A stretch of DNA of 64,000 nucleotides from Nonomuraea indica (GCF_002850745.1 NZ_KZ559472.1:166313-230312), one strand, 5' to 3'; numbered from the stretch's first letter, positions 8,332 through 16,412 are shown. Numbers and translations: made by a program. Notes: generated by a model not told the origin, from the letters alone.

Positions 8332-9666
8332 ATGAGTCGGGACGAGAACCGCCCGCGAGGCGCGGGCGCCGAGTCACCGCTGTCGGCGGCGATCCTGGCC
8401 GGCCGGTGGATCAGGTCCGCCGCGGTCGACGACGAGCGGGGCCGGTGGTGGCAGGCCAACCCGGATACGCGCGGCAGGTCCGCCGTCACCGCGGAGCCCT
8501 GGTCGCTGTACTCGGGGGCCGCCGGGATCGTGCTGTTCTTCCTGGAGCTGGCCACCGCGACCGGCCACGAGGCGTACCTCGACGACGCGCGGGCGGGCGC
8601 GCGCCGGCTGGCCGCGACCTGGCGGGAGCAGCACGACCTCTCCCTCTACCACGGCCTGACCGGCGTCATGATCGCACTGATGGAGGCCGGCTGGGCGCTC
8701 GGCGACGAGTCGTTCGAGGTCGAGGCACGGGCGATCGCGGACGCGATCGTCGCACGCGGGCGGGCGGCCGACGGCGGCATCGGCTGGTCGCCCGACCCGG
8801 CGCAGCGCGGCGACGGCGGCATCGTGCTCGGCCTGCTGCGCGCCGCCGCCCACCTGGGCGTGCCCGCCTACGAGGAGACCGCCGTGGAGGCGGGCCTGCG
8901 CATCGCGCGGCTGCCCGTGCCCGGCCATCGTTTCGGCGACTGCGCCGACCTGCCCGTCGACGCGGTCACGCCGGGCTTCCTGGCCGGTACGGCCGGCACG
9001 GCGTTCCTGCTCGCCCGCCTGTACGGTCTCACCGGCGAGCCGCTCTTCCTGCGGGCCGCGCGCAGCGGCGCCGACTTCGTACGCGAGGTCAGCACCGTCG
9101 CCGGCGGGTGCGCCGTCGTCCCGCACCACGTGCCGCAGGCGCGCACCCTGCACTACCTGGGCTTCTGCTCCGGTTCGGCCGGGGTCGCCCGGATGTTCTA
9201 CGAACTGCACCAGGTGGCCGGCGATCCGGGCGACCGCGACTGGGTCGAACGGCTGGCCCGCGGCATCGTCCGGGCGGGCGTGCCGCACCGCAACAGCGAG
9301 GGCTTCTGGAACACCGCCTGCCAGTGCTGCGGCACCGCCGGCCTGATCGAGCTGTTCGTCGGCCTGTGGGCGGCCACCGGCCGTGAGAGCCACCTCGACT
9401 TCGCCCGGGTGCTGGCCGGGCACCTGACCGGCCGGGCCAGCGGCCACGACGGGCGGGGCTACCGCTGGTACCAGGCCTACCGGCGGCTGCGGCCCGAGGA
9501 GGTCAGCGCCGACACCGGCTACATGGTCGGCGCCGCCGGCATCGGTGCCGCGCTGCTCCACCTCGACGCCGCCGGCCAGGCCGACCGGCCCCGTCGCGTC
9601 ATCCTGCTGCCCGACAACCCGTTCCCCGTCATCCCGCTGCCGACGTCGTCACCGCTCAGCCGGTAG
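8332..9666 (+). CDS. Lanthionine synthetase C-like protein (orphan)
   Basis: 444 residues with the repeated GxxG helical-barrel motifs of LanC (YSGAAGIVLF, YHGLTGVMIA, FLAGTAGTAF, GFCSGSAGVAR, CCGTAGLIEL, GAAGIGAAL). The predicted zinc ligands are Cys279 (GFCSG) and Cys332-Cys333 (CQCCGTAG). Most LanC enzymes have Cys-His-Gly at the second site; Cys-Cys-Gly gives an all-cysteine zinc site as in the relaxed ProcM-type cyclases. No lantibiotic dehydratase, kinase domain or precursor peptide is seen nearby, so it may be a stand-alone glutathione-adduct type (LanC-like) enzyme rather than a lanthipeptide cyclase. An in-frame ATG at 8314 is also possible. An AT-rich patch at 8288-8316 probably holds the promoter. 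Confidence 0.88.
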   Translation: MSRDENRPRGAGAESPLSAAILAGRWIRSAAVDDERGRWWQANPDTRGRSAVTAEPWSLYSGAAGIVLFFLELATATGHEAYLDDARAGARRLAATWREQHDLSLYHGLTGVMIALMEAGWALGDESFEVEARAIADAIVARGRAADGGIGWSPDPAQRGDGGIVLGLLRAAAHLGVPAYEETAVEAGLRIARLPVPGHRFGDCADLPVDAVTPGFLAGTAGTAFLLARLYGLTGEPLFLRAARSGADFVREVSTVAGGCAVVPHHVPQARTLHYLGFCSGSAGVARMFYELHQVAGDPGDRDWVERLARGIVRAGVPHRNSEGFWNTACQCCGTAGLIELFVGLWAATGRESHLDFARVLAGHLTGRASGHDGRGYRWYQAYRRLRPEEVSADTGYMVGAAGIGAALLHLDAAGQADRPRRVILLPDNPFPVIPLPTSSPLSR

Positions 9667-9849
9667 CCGGGCGGGTTGCGCTGTCGCCCACCGGCGACCG
9701 AGGCTGGACGGGCGCCGTCACGCGGGCTTTCCGCCGGCGCCGTCACGCGGGCGTTCCCCTGGCGGCCGAACCGCACGGCGGGACGCCGCGTATCTCCCAG
9801 GAAGCGGCCGGTCCTGCGAGAGGCCGGCCCTCGGGTGGAAGGGGCCGAC

Positions 9850-10452
9850 ATGCTGGGAGTCTCCTGGCGATCGAGAAGGGTGAGCGTGGCGGTGGCCGGC
9901 GCCGCGCTGTGCCTGCCGCTGGCCGCGGGCTGCGCCACGGCGTCCGGCGAGTCCTCGCCCGCCGCGCGGACGACCACGGCCGTGGGTGCGGGAGGGACGG
10001 TCGGCTACCTGGAGGAGGACGTCCAGTTCTCCCTGCAGATGATCCCGCACCACCGGCAGACCATCGAGCTGGCCGAGCTGTCCGACGGCCGCACGTCCAA
10101 CGCCTACGTCCGGCGGCTCAGCGAGGAGCTCATCGAGGACGAGCGGGCCGACATCACGCTGATGACGTCGTGGCTGACGTCCTGGAACGTGAGCCCGCCG
10201 CCGGAGCACGCGGCGGGGCACGACATGCCGGGGATGCTCGGCAAGACGCAGATCGCGGAGCTGAGGCGGCGTTCGGGAGCGCCGTTCGACCGCATGTGGC
10301 TGACCCTGCTGGCCAAGCACCTCGACAGCGGCGTGCAGATGGCCGAGGCGGTCCAGGGCAAGGGCATGCACGGCCCCACCGCCGAGCTCGCCGGAAAGAT
10401 CATCACCAACCAGCGCGAGCTGATCGGCGAGATCGTCAAGCAGGTGGCATGA
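9850..10452 (+). CDS. DUF305 family lipoprotein
   Basis: 200 residues. The N-terminus has a basic start, a hydrophobic stretch and the lipobox LPLAAGC, so the mature protein is lipid-anchored at the extracellular face. The DUF305 (ferritin-like, PF03713) domain follows: FSLQMIPHHRQTIELAEL at the start, a central HAAGHDMPGM and GVQMAEAVQGKGMH later. Conserved His/Met pairs suggest copper or other metal binding, as in CopM-like proteins. It stands alone; upstream are short direct repeats with the sequence CGCCGTCACGCGGGC. ATG chosen because the signal peptide begins directly after it. Confidence 0.92.
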   Translation: MLGVSWRSRRVSVAVAGAALCLPLAAGCATASGESSPAARTTTAVGAGGTVGYLEEDVQFSLQMIPHHRQTIELAELSDGRTSNAYVRRLSEELIEDERADITLMTSWLTSWNVSPPPEHAAGHDMPGMLGKTQIAELRRRSGAPFDRMWLTLLAKHLDSGVQMAEAVQGKGMHGPTAELAGKIITNQRELIGEIVKQVA

Positions 10453-10623
10453 CGTGCCGCAGCAGGGAGGTGTCCGTGACCCGGCCCCAGGCACGCGGTT
10501 CGGCCGCCTCGGGAGCGGGCCGGACTCCAGGCCCTCCGGCCGGGGTGACCAGGTAGGAGCCGCTTCCCGCGCGAGTGTGTGCCGGAGCATACGATATTGC
10601 CGCGCGAGTCCCCGAGGAGGCAT

Positions 10624-11019
10624 GTGAATCTCGTCGATCGCGGTGACGGTTTTGCCGAGTTCTGGCGGGAGCGGCACCTGTGCACGCTGGCCACCGCCCG
10701 GCCCGACGGCCCCCCGCACGTGGTGCCGGTCGGCGCCACGCTGGACCTGGCCGCCGGCATCGCCCGCGTGATCACCTCCGGCACGTCGAAGAAGGCCCGG
10801 CTCGTCGCGGCGGCGGGGCCCGAAGGGGCGGAGGTGGCGCTCTGCCAGGTGGACGGGCGCAGATGGTCGACGCTGGAGGGCCGGGCCGTGCTGCGCGCGG
10901 GGGCCGACCAGGTCGCCGACGCCGAGCGCCGCTACGCCGGACGCTACCGCGAGCCCCGGCCGAACCCCTCGCGGGTGGTCCTGGAGATCCGGGTCACGCG
11001 CGTCCTGGGCAACGCGTGA
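10624..11019 (+). CDS. PPOX-class flavin/F420-dependent oxidoreductase
   Basis: 131 residues with the split-barrel fold of pyridoxamine-phosphate-oxidase-like proteins: FWRERHLCTLATARPDGPPH opens the barrel, followed by SGTSKKARLV and the C-terminal strand VVLEIRVTRVLG. Actinobacterial members bind FMN or F420 and reduce small substrates. The GTG start follows GAGGAGG closely; an upstream GTG at 10579 would add 15 residues that do not look like the family. A possible -10 (TACGAT at 10590) lies upstream. The substrate is unknown. Confidence 0.85.
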   Translation: MNLVDRGDGFAEFWRERHLCTLATARPDGPPHVVPVGATLDLAAGIARVITSGTSKKARLVAAAGPEGAEVALCQVDGRRWSTLEGRAVLRAGADQVADAERRYAGRYREPRPNPSRVVLEIRVTRVLGNA

Positions 11020-11066
11020 CCACCGACGTCGCCTAGAGTGATCACCGACGTGTCGAGGAGGCTGTC

Positions 11067-11864
11067 ATGCGCGACCCCCTGAGCCCCGCGGTGAACCCGA
11101 ACGTGCCCAGCGTCGCCCGGGTCTACGACTACCTGCTCGGCGGCAAGGACAACTTCGCCGCCGACCGGGCGGTGGGCGACCAGATCCTCGCGCTCAGCGC
11201 GCAGTCCCGGTGGGCGACGCTGGAGAACAGGTACGTCCTGGCCCGGGCGGTGCGTCACCTCGCCGCCGAGGCGGGCATCGACCAGTTCCTCGACCTCGGC
11301 TCCGGCCTGCCCACCCAGCGCAACGTCCACCAGGTCGCGCAGGAGGTCAACCGCGACGCCAGGGTGGTGTACGTCGACAACGACCCGATCGTGCTGGCGC
11401 ACGGCCGCGCCCTGCTGGCCGAGAACGACCGGACCGCGGTCGTCCAGGCCGACATGCGCGACCCGGACGAGGTCCTCGCCCGCGACGAGGTCACCGCGCT
11501 CCTCGACCTGTCGCGTCCCGTCGGCGTCATCATGTGCGGGGTGTTGCACCACCTGGACGACGAGGAGGACCCGGCGGGCCTGGTCGCCTCCTACATGGCA
11601 CGCGTGCCGTCAGGAAGCCGCGTGTTCGTCACCCACTTCGCCCGGTCGGGCCCGAACAGCGCCGAGGCCGAGCGCATCCTCATCGCGGGCATCGGCTCCG
11701 GCCGTTTCCGCACCGCCGCCGAGATCGAGGCCCTGTTCGGCGGCCTGGACCTGGTCGAGCCCGGCGTCGTCTTCGTGCCGCGCTGGCGTCCCGACGAGCC
11801 CCTCGGCGAGGAGCTCGAAGAGTGGCAGATGCTCCTCATGGGCGGCGTGGCGGTCAAGCCCTAG
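11067..11864 (+). CDS. SAM-dependent methyltransferase, PF04672 family
   Basis: 265 residues. The N-terminus (NVPSVARVYDYLLGGKDNFAADR) is the signature of the actinobacterial Methyltransf_19 family (former DUF574). The SAM-binding site is FLDLGSGLPTQRNVHQVAQ with the acidic strand VVYVDNDPIV. These are multi-copy proteins of unknown substrate in filamentous actinobacteria, often near regulatory genes. GAGGAGG precedes the ATG. The stop overlaps the stop of the convergent DUF6223 gene by four bases. Confidence 0.95.
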   Translation: MRDPLSPAVNPNVPSVARVYDYLLGGKDNFAADRAVGDQILALSAQSRWATLENRYVLARAVRHLAAEAGIDQFLDLGSGLPTQRNVHQVAQEVNRDARVVYVDNDPIVLAHGRALLAENDRTAVVQADMRDPDEVLARDEVTALLDLSRPVGVIMCGVLHHLDDEEDPAGLVASYMARVPSGSRVFVTHFARSGPNSAEAERILIAGIGSGRFRTAAEIEALFGGLDLVEPGVVFVPRWRPDEPLGEELEEWQMLLMGGVAVKP

Positions 11865-12238
11865 CGTCGCGGTCGGCCGGCGCGGCGCGAGCGGGCCAGG
11901 GCCAGGCCGCCGAGGACCACGGCGAGCAGCCCCACCGCCAGGGCCACGTAGCCGCCGACTATGCCGTAACCGGTGCCGGGACCGCCTTCGGCCGCGGCCA
12001 CGACCAGCCCGCCGCCGACCGCGGCGGCCAGCCCCACCGCGAGCGCCACGAGCGCCCCTCGCCGCCCCGAGCCGGTGCCCGTACGACGGGATCGGGCCAG
12101 CGCCCACCCGCCGACGACCACGCCGGCGATCCCGACCAGCGCGGCCACCGCGGACCAGAGACGCCCGGAGGTCATGGCGTAGGCGCCGACGTCGGCCGGC
12201 TGGACCGAGGCGGCGGCGATCAGGTGGCGGACGGACAT
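11861..12238 (-). CDS. DUF6223 family membrane protein
   Basis: 125 residues with three hydrophobic segments (about 28-48, 62-82, 93-113) separated by basic loops containing ALARSRR twice, suggesting an internal duplication. The pattern MTSGRLWSAVAALVGIAGVV and the motif EGGPGTGYGIVGGY fit DUF6223. Function unknown. It is convergent with the methyltransferase (4-bp overlap of stop codons). The ribosome binding site AAGGAG lies at the end of a 12-bp tandem array in the leader. Confidence 0.85.
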   Translation of the reverse strand: MSVRHLIAAASVQPADVGAYAMTSGRLWSAVAALVGIAGVVVGGWALARSRRTGTGSGRRGALVALAVGLAAAVGGGLVVAAAEGGPGTGYGIVGGYVALAVGLLAVVLGGLALARSRRAGRPRR

Positions 12239-12247
12239 GAGACGCTC

Positions 12248-12329
12248 CTTCTGCTGCGACTTCTGTTACGGCTTCTGGTACGGCTTCTGGTACGGCTTCT
12301 GCTACGACATGTGACAGCTTCTGCTACGA
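12248..12329. repeat. 12-bp tandem repeat in the DUF6223 leader
   Basis: Five contiguous units close to CTTCTGGTACGG plus a sixth after a 10-bp gap. Read on the minus strand the unit ends in CAGAAG, and the last one runs into CAGAAGGAG, the likely ribosome binding site of DUF6223. The rest of the 307-bp gap up to the histidine kinase shows no other gene. Confidence 0.88.
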
Positions 12330-12533
12330 CGCGTGACGAGTTCCGCTGCGGCGGGACGTCGCCCGATCATGTCCGCCGGGCCCGTCGCCGGTCGTCGTGC
12401 GGGCGCAGGCAGTTCGTGCTGCCGCCGATGCCGTAACCGGCTGCCACGGGCGTCGCAGGAATTCCGTCGGTACCGCGGGCGCGGTAGGCGGCGGATGGTC
12501 CGTGTGCGGGATTCGCCCGCGTGAGCGTCCGGC

Positions 12534-12539
12534 TAGGGT
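12534..12539 (+). promoter_or_regulatory. Leaderless-type -10 box for the histidine kinase
   Basis: TAGGGT ends six bases before the ATG at 12546, with no ribosome binding site between them. Confidence 0.5.
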
Positions 12540-12545
12540 GCACGC

Positions 12546-13664
12546 ATGGCAAGGGGACGGATCGGTGTCGGGGACTGGGCGATCGCCGTCGGCGTGGCGA
12601 CGGTCCTGCTGGTGACCGGGCTGTCCGGGCATCATCCCGTCACGGATCTCGGCCCGCTGGGCTACGCGCTGCTGCTGGCCGGCGCCCTGTCGCTGGCGGC
12701 GCACCGCCTGGCTCCGGTCGCGGTGCTGGCCGTGACCGGAGTGTCCGTGCTGGGCCACCAGGCCGTCGGCCTGGACGTGCCGGCCGTCGCGTACCTGGTC
12801 GCGGTGTACGCCACGGTCCGGGCCGGGCACCGCATCGTCGCGGTGGCGGGCTCGCTGGGCATGATCCTCGCTCTTCCGGTCGTGCTGCTGGCCTCCGCCC
12901 AGGACAGGCTCTTGGGGGAGGCGTTCACGCACAGCCGGGACATCCTCCAGGTGGCCTGGCTGGTCGCCGCCGGGGCGGCCGGGGAAGCGCTGCGGCAGGC
13001 CGAGCGCCGGGCCGACGAGGCCGAACGTACCCGGGAGGAGACCGCGCGGCGCCGCGCCGACGAGGAGCGGCTGCACATCGCGCGGGAGTTGCACGATTCG
13101 CTCACCCACCAGATCTCCGTCATCAAGGTGCAGGCCGAGGTCGCCGTCCACGTCGCCCGCAGGCGGGGCGAACAGGTGCCGGAGGCTCTGCTGGCGATCC
13201 GGGAGGCCGGTCGTGAGGCGGCCCGGGAGCTGCGCGCGACGCTGGAGGCGCTGCGCGACGACACCGGGAGCCCGCCGCATGGGGTCGAGCAGGTCCCGGC
13301 GCTGGTGGAACGCGCCCGGACGACCGGCCTGGACGCGACGCTGACGATCGGGGGCCACCGCGACGACGTGCCGGTCGCGGTGGACCGGACCGCTTACCGG
13401 ATCGTTCAGGAGTCGCTGACCAACATCGCCCGGCACGCCGCCGCCACCACCGCGTCGGTCCGGATCGACTACCGTCCCGACGCCGTCGTCATCCGGGTCG
13501 ACGACGACGGCAAGGCCAGACCGGACACCGCCCTGGTGCCCGGCGTCGGGCTGCTCGGGATGCGCGAACGGGTCACCGCGCTCGGCGGTCGCCTGCGGGC
13601 GGAACCACGCGGCGAGGGCGGCTTCACCGTCCAGGCCGAACTTCCCGTGGAGCGCCCGTCATGA
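12546..13664 (+). CDS. Sensor histidine kinase, NarL-type (HisKA_3)
   Basis: 372 residues. Four or five N-terminal membrane segments (about 12-125) form a sensor without an extracellular domain. A short coiled coil (ALRQAERRADEAERTREETARRRADEE) leads into the dimerisation helix with phospho-acceptor His183 in ARELHDSLTH. The ATPase domain has the N box (VQESLTNIARHA), G1 (VDDDG) and G2 (GVGLLGMRERV). The stop overlaps the ATG of the response regulator (ATGA), giving a coupled two-component system. The signal is unknown; location next to the stress-gene island may be functional. Confidence 0.95.
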   Translation: MARGRIGVGDWAIAVGVATVLLVTGLSGHHPVTDLGPLGYALLLAGALSLAAHRLAPVAVLAVTGVSVLGHQAVGLDVPAVAYLVAVYATVRAGHRIVAVAGSLGMILALPVVLLASAQDRLLGEAFTHSRDILQVAWLVAAGAAGEALRQAERRADEAERTREETARRRADEERLHIARELHDSLTHQISVIKVQAEVAVHVARRRGEQVPEALLAIREAGREAARELRATLEALRDDTGSPPHGVEQVPALVERARTTGLDATLTIGGHRDDVPVAVDRTAYRIVQESLTNIARHAAATTASVRIDYRPDAVVIRVDDDGKARPDTALVPGVGLLGMRERVTALGGRLRAEPRGEGGFTVQAELPVERPS

Positions 13665-14323
13665 TCCGCGTCCTGCTGGCCGACGACCAGCCGCTCATCC
13701 GCAGCGGATTCCGCGCGCTCCTCGACCTCGAAAGCGACATCCAGGTGGTGGCCCAGGCCTCCAACGGCGCCGAGGCCCTCGCCCTGGCCCGCGAACACCT
13801 GCCCGACATCGCGCTCATCGACATCCAGATGCCCGTCGTGGACGGCATCGAGGCGACCCGGCGCATCGCCGCCGACCCAGCCCTGGCAGGGGTGCACGTC
13901 GTCATCCTGACCAACTACGGCCTGGACGAGTACGTGCTCAACGCGCTGCGCGCCGGCGCCGCCGGGTTCCTCGTCAAGGACATCGTGCCGGAGGACTTCC
14001 TGCACGCCGTACGCGTCGCCGCGCGCGGCGACGCCCTGCTCGCCCCGTCGATCACCCGGCAGCTGATCAACCGGTACGTCACCCAGTCGCCCGACATCGG
14101 CACCCGGGCGGTGCTGGAGGAGCTGACCAACCGCGAACGCGAGGCCGTCGCCCTGGTCGCGCGGGGCCTGTCCAACGACGAGATCGCCGCTCACATGGTG
14201 ATCAGCCCGCTGACCGCGAAAACCCACGTCAACCGGGCCATGGCGAAGCTCCACGCCCGCGACCGCGCCCAGCTCGTGGTCATCGCCTACGAGTCCGGGC
14301 TGGTGAGCCCGCGCGACTCCTGA
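13661..14323 (+). CDS. NarL/LuxR-type response regulator
   Basis: 220 residues. The receiver domain (1-120) has the acidic pair DDQ, phospho-acceptor Asp54 in LIDIQMP, Thr in ILTNYG and Lys in FLVKD. The C-terminal LuxR helix-turn-helix is at about 148-210 (LTNREREAVALVARGLSNDEIAAHMVIS, then TAKTHVNRAMAKLHARDR). It overlaps the kinase gene by four bases. The family commonly regulates membrane stress or transport. It is the nearest candidate regulator for the DosR-like sites downstream, although its DNA-reading helix is not especially DosR-like. Confidence 0.95.
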   Translation: MIRVLLADDQPLIRSGFRALLDLESDIQVVAQASNGAEALALAREHLPDIALIDIQMPVVDGIEATRRIAADPALAGVHVVILTNYGLDEYVLNALRAGAAGFLVKDIVPEDFLHAVRVAARGDALLAPSITRQLINRYVTQSPDIGTRAVLEELTNREREAVALVARGLSNDEIAAHMVISPLTAKTHVNRAMAKLHARDRAQLVVIAYESGLVSPRDS

Positions 14324-14350
14324 CGCGTCACCAGCCGGAAGGAGGTCGCG

Positions 14351-14617
14351 TCACCGTTCGTCGACGGGCCCGCCCAGCCGGGCGACGTCGTCCACGGCGT
14401 CGCCGATCAGCTTGTCGGCCAGGTCCATCAGCGCCCGACCGGCCGCCAGCTCGTCGCCGATCTCCGGCACCGGGCGGTCGTGCGGGTTGCGCCGGGCGAC
14501 CCCCACGCTCTCGTGCCACTTGCTGCCCAGGGCGTACAGGACGGCGCGCGCCTGCGTGCGCTCGTCGCCGTCGTCCTCGCTGATGTAGATCTGCACGGTC
14601 CACTGCTTGGCCTGCAT
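14351..14617 (-). CDS. DUF1876 family protein (Rv1738-like)
   Basis: 88 residues (MQAKQWTVQIYISEDDGDERTQARA...) matching PF08962, with the SKWHESVGVARRNPHDRPVPEIGDELAAGRAL core. The mycobacterial relative Rv1738 belongs to the DosR dormancy regulon and structurally resembles ribosome-hibernation factors. The ATG at 14617 has GGGGGAG upstream; an upstream start at 14650 would add a tail not seen in the family. A GGGAC half-palindrome lies 41 bp upstream of the start, and more complete DosR-like sites lie further along, which fits stress control. Confidence 0.9.
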   Translation of the reverse strand: MQAKQWTVQIYISEDDGDERTQARAVLYALGSKWHESVGVARRNPHDRPVPEIGDELAAGRALMDLADKLIGDAVDDVARLGGPVDER

Positions 14618-14657
14618 GACTCCCCCTCGCTGCTCCCCTGACACCAGCATCCGCCGA

Positions 14658-14671
14658 GGGACGGGCCCTTG
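14658..14671. promoter_or_regulatory. DosR-like half palindrome before DUF1876
   Basis: GGGACGGGCCCTTG: the left arm GGGAC is perfect for the DosR/DevR core (GGGAC-TWWA-GTCCC) but the right arm is poor. It is about 41 bp upstream of the DUF1876 start. Confidence 0.3.
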
Positions 14672-14798
14672 ACCACCCCGGTGTGACGGACCGGCGGCCC
14701 GCCGAACCCGGAGAGGTGGACGGCGCCACCCGGGCCGTCCACGATCTCGTAGCCGCGCGCCGGCCCAGCCGCGTGGGCGGCTGCGGAGCCCGCGGCAA

Positions 14799-14812
14799 GG
14801 GTCGAAGGTCCC
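14799..14812. promoter_or_regulatory. DosR-like palindrome before the integrase-N-domain gene
   Basis: GGGTCGAAGGTCCC has a perfect right arm (GTCCC) and one mismatch in the left arm of the 14-nt DosR core. A GGGAC half site follows 22 bp later (14821). It is about 105 bp upstream of the GTG at 14915 and 180 bp upstream of the divergent DUF1876 gene. Confidence 0.5.
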
Positions 14813-14914
14813 GGCTGCCGGGGACCTGAGCGGGTGCCGCCCCGCCCCCTGTCTCCCCTAACGTCATCCCGGGGAACCCCGGCCCCTGCCTCCGCCACCC
14901 GAAGGGAGTGCCTC

Positions 14915-15250
14915 GTGCCCTCACGGACCACGCCGCCTCCGCTCCCGGCGCCCTACGACAGGATGCTGTCGGCGTACGCCGCCGCGCTGGCCGGCTCCCG
15001 GCTGGCCGGGTCCAGCCGGGTCACGTACCTGTCCCGCACCCGGCGCTTCCTCGCCTGGACGGCCGGAACTGCGGCCGGCGACCCGCGCCCGCTCGCCGAG
15101 ATGGCCGCGGCCGCGCGGACGGCCCGCGCCTACCGTCTCCACCTGGAGGGAGGCGGTTACGCCCGGGGCACGATCGCCAACCATCTCATCGCGATCGAGG
15201 ACTTCTTCGCCCGCACGGGGCTCGGCTCGACCGGCCTGCGCCGGAGCTGA
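14915..15250 (+). CDS. Integrase SAM-like N-terminal domain protein, no catalytic domain
   Basis: 111 residues. The sequence (YDRMLSAYAAALAGSRLAGSSRVTYLSRTRRFLAWT ... ANHLIAIEDFFARTGL) is the core-binding, SAM-like N-terminal domain of tyrosine recombinases. It stops where the catalytic domain should begin, and no R-K-HxxR-Y sequence follows in any frame before the next gene. It is either a remnant or a stand-alone DNA-binding protein; good codon use, the AAGGGAG site six bases before the GTG, and a DosR-like upstream site favour an expressed gene. A longer frame from 14834 lacks this ribosome site. Confidence 0.7.
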   Translation: MPSRTTPPPLPAPYDRMLSAYAAALAGSRLAGSSRVTYLSRTRRFLAWTAGTAAGDPRPLAEMAAAARTARAYRLHLEGGGYARGTIANHLIAIEDFFARTGLGSTGLRRS

Positions 15251-15274
15251 CGAGCCGCCCCGGCTCCGGTGGAA

Positions 15275-15288
15275 AGGACTTTGGTCCC
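15275..15288. promoter_or_regulatory. DosR-like palindrome before the PPOX gene
   Basis: AGGACTTTGGTCCC, inside AAGGACTTTGGTCCCT, matches the 14-nt DosR core with 12 of 14 positions, including both GGAC and GTCCC arms. It lies about 70 bp upstream of the ATG at 15357, a typical activator position. Confidence 0.6.
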
Positions 15289-15356
15289 TGTTCCGGGCAC
15301 CGCACCCGCCACCATCATGTTGGAGTGAACTCGACCTACATGGGCGGATCGTCGAG

Positions 15357-15779
15357 ATGACGTCCCGCGATCTCGAAGAACTGTCAACGGCGGAGGCGCT
15401 GCGCCTGCTGGCCGGGGTGCCGATCGGCCGCATCGTGTTCACCCGGCACGCGCTCCCCGCGATCCGGCCGGTGAACTACCTCGTCGCCGACGGTCAGATC
15501 GTCATCCGGTCCAATCCGGGCACCGTGCTGAGCACGGAGGTGGCGCCGTCGGGCTCGGTGGTGGCGTTCGAGGCCGACGAACTGGACGCCGAACGCCGCC
15601 TGGGCTGGAGCGTGATCGTCACCGGCGTGGCCCGGCTGGTGGACGACCCGGAGGAGGCGGCGCGCTACAAGGCGAGGCTGCGCCCGTGGGTGGCGGGGGA
15701 GATGGACCAGGTGGTCCGCATCAGCCCCGAGATCGTCACAGGTTTCCGCCTGCGCCCCGCCTCACCCGCACTCACCTGA
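15357..15779 (+). CDS. PPOX-family flavin-binding protein (PF12900-like)
   Basis: 140 residues with the split barrel: LLAGVPIGRIVFTRHALPAIRPVNY, then GQIVIRSNPGT, VVAFEADELD and GWSVIVTGVARLV, ending with a C-terminal ITGFRL-like strand (IVTGFRLRP). This is the pyridoxamine-5'-phosphate-oxidase-related, flavin-nucleotide-binding group that is frequent in actinobacterial stress regulons. The ATG at 15357 follows GGGCGGATCGTCGAG. A DosR-like palindrome lies 70 bp upstream. It is convergent with the two-TM gene, 31 bp apart. The substrate is unknown. Confidence 0.9.
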   Translation: MTSRDLEELSTAEALRLLAGVPIGRIVFTRHALPAIRPVNYLVADGQIVIRSNPGTVLSTEVAPSGSVVAFEADELDAERRLGWSVIVTGVARLVDDPEEAARYKARLRPWVAGEMDQVVRISPEIVTGFRLRPASPALT

Positions 15780-15810
15780 CCCCCGCCGCCGCACCCCCCA
15801 CCACGCTCGC

Positions 15811-16305
15811 TCACGCCCGGCGGCCGTCCCCGTCGGCGAGCAGCCAGGCCGCCGTGGCCGTCAGCGCCGCGCCCGATCCGGTCAGCAGCGTTCCAAGGCC
15901 GATGACCAGCGTCGTGACCTCCCACGCCTGGTAGGCGTTCAGCAGCGAGGCGCGCAGCATCTGACCGGTGAACGCGGTCTGCCGCAGCGCCGCGAGCTTC
16001 TCGTCCGTGCCCCCGGCGGCCATCAGGTCGGCGCTGACCTGGGCGTAGGTCCGGCCGCCCGTCGCCGTCCGCACGTTGCCCTCGATCATCTGCGCGTACC
16101 GGCGGGCCTCGGGCCCCGTCAGCACCTCCCTGCCCGCGTCGGCGTCGTGTCCCTTGTCCGGAAAGGTGATCGACTGCGCGCGCAGCTCGGCCTGGATCTC
16201 GGCCCGCCCCTTCCGGCCTCGGACCACCATGACCGGGCCCGCGGCCAGCATCGACGCACCGGCGGCACCCAGCAGCGCCACCGCCGTCCTCCGGACAACA
16301 CTCAT
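15811..16305 (-). CDS. Two-TM hypothetical protein with periplasmic-side loop
   Basis: 164 residues: an N-terminal membrane helix (about 7-30), a soluble 85-residue loop with alternating charged residues (TFPDKGHDADAGREVLTGPEARRYAQMI), and a C-terminal hairpin (about 117-160) rich in Gly, Ala and Leu. AAGGAG lies seven bases before the ATG, which decides the start over an upstream one at 16383. It is divergent from the universal stress gene; a pair of DosR-like sites lies between them. I recognise no named family; similar proteins of unknown function occur in actinobacterial stress clusters. Confidence 0.75.
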   Translation of the reverse strand: MSVVRRTAVALLGAAGASMLAAGPVMVVRGRKGRAEIQAELRAQSITFPDKGHDADAGREVLTGPEARRYAQMIEGNVRTATGGRTYAQVSADLMAAGGTDEKLAALRQTAFTGQMLRASLLNAYQAWEVTTLVIGLGTLLTGSGAALTATAAWLLADGDGRRA

Positions 16306-16376
16306 CTCCCACTCCTTCCGGCGGCCGCTCTTCGGGGCCGCTCTACGAGTCTTGGAGCAGCGGCCGCCCGGCGTGA

Positions 16377-16412
16377 GGGCCACTGGTCCCGGCGAAACGG
16401 CCCGAAGGTCCC
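16377..16412. promoter_or_regulatory. Tandem DosR-like palindromes, 22 bp apart
   Basis: GGGCCACTGGTCCC (16377-16390) and GGCCCGAAGGTCCC (16399-16412) each have a perfect right arm (GTCCC) with one or two mismatches in the left arm. The 22-bp (two-turn) spacing matches paired DosR dimers. They lie between the divergent two-TM gene and the universal stress gene, so both may be controlled. Confidence 0.6.
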
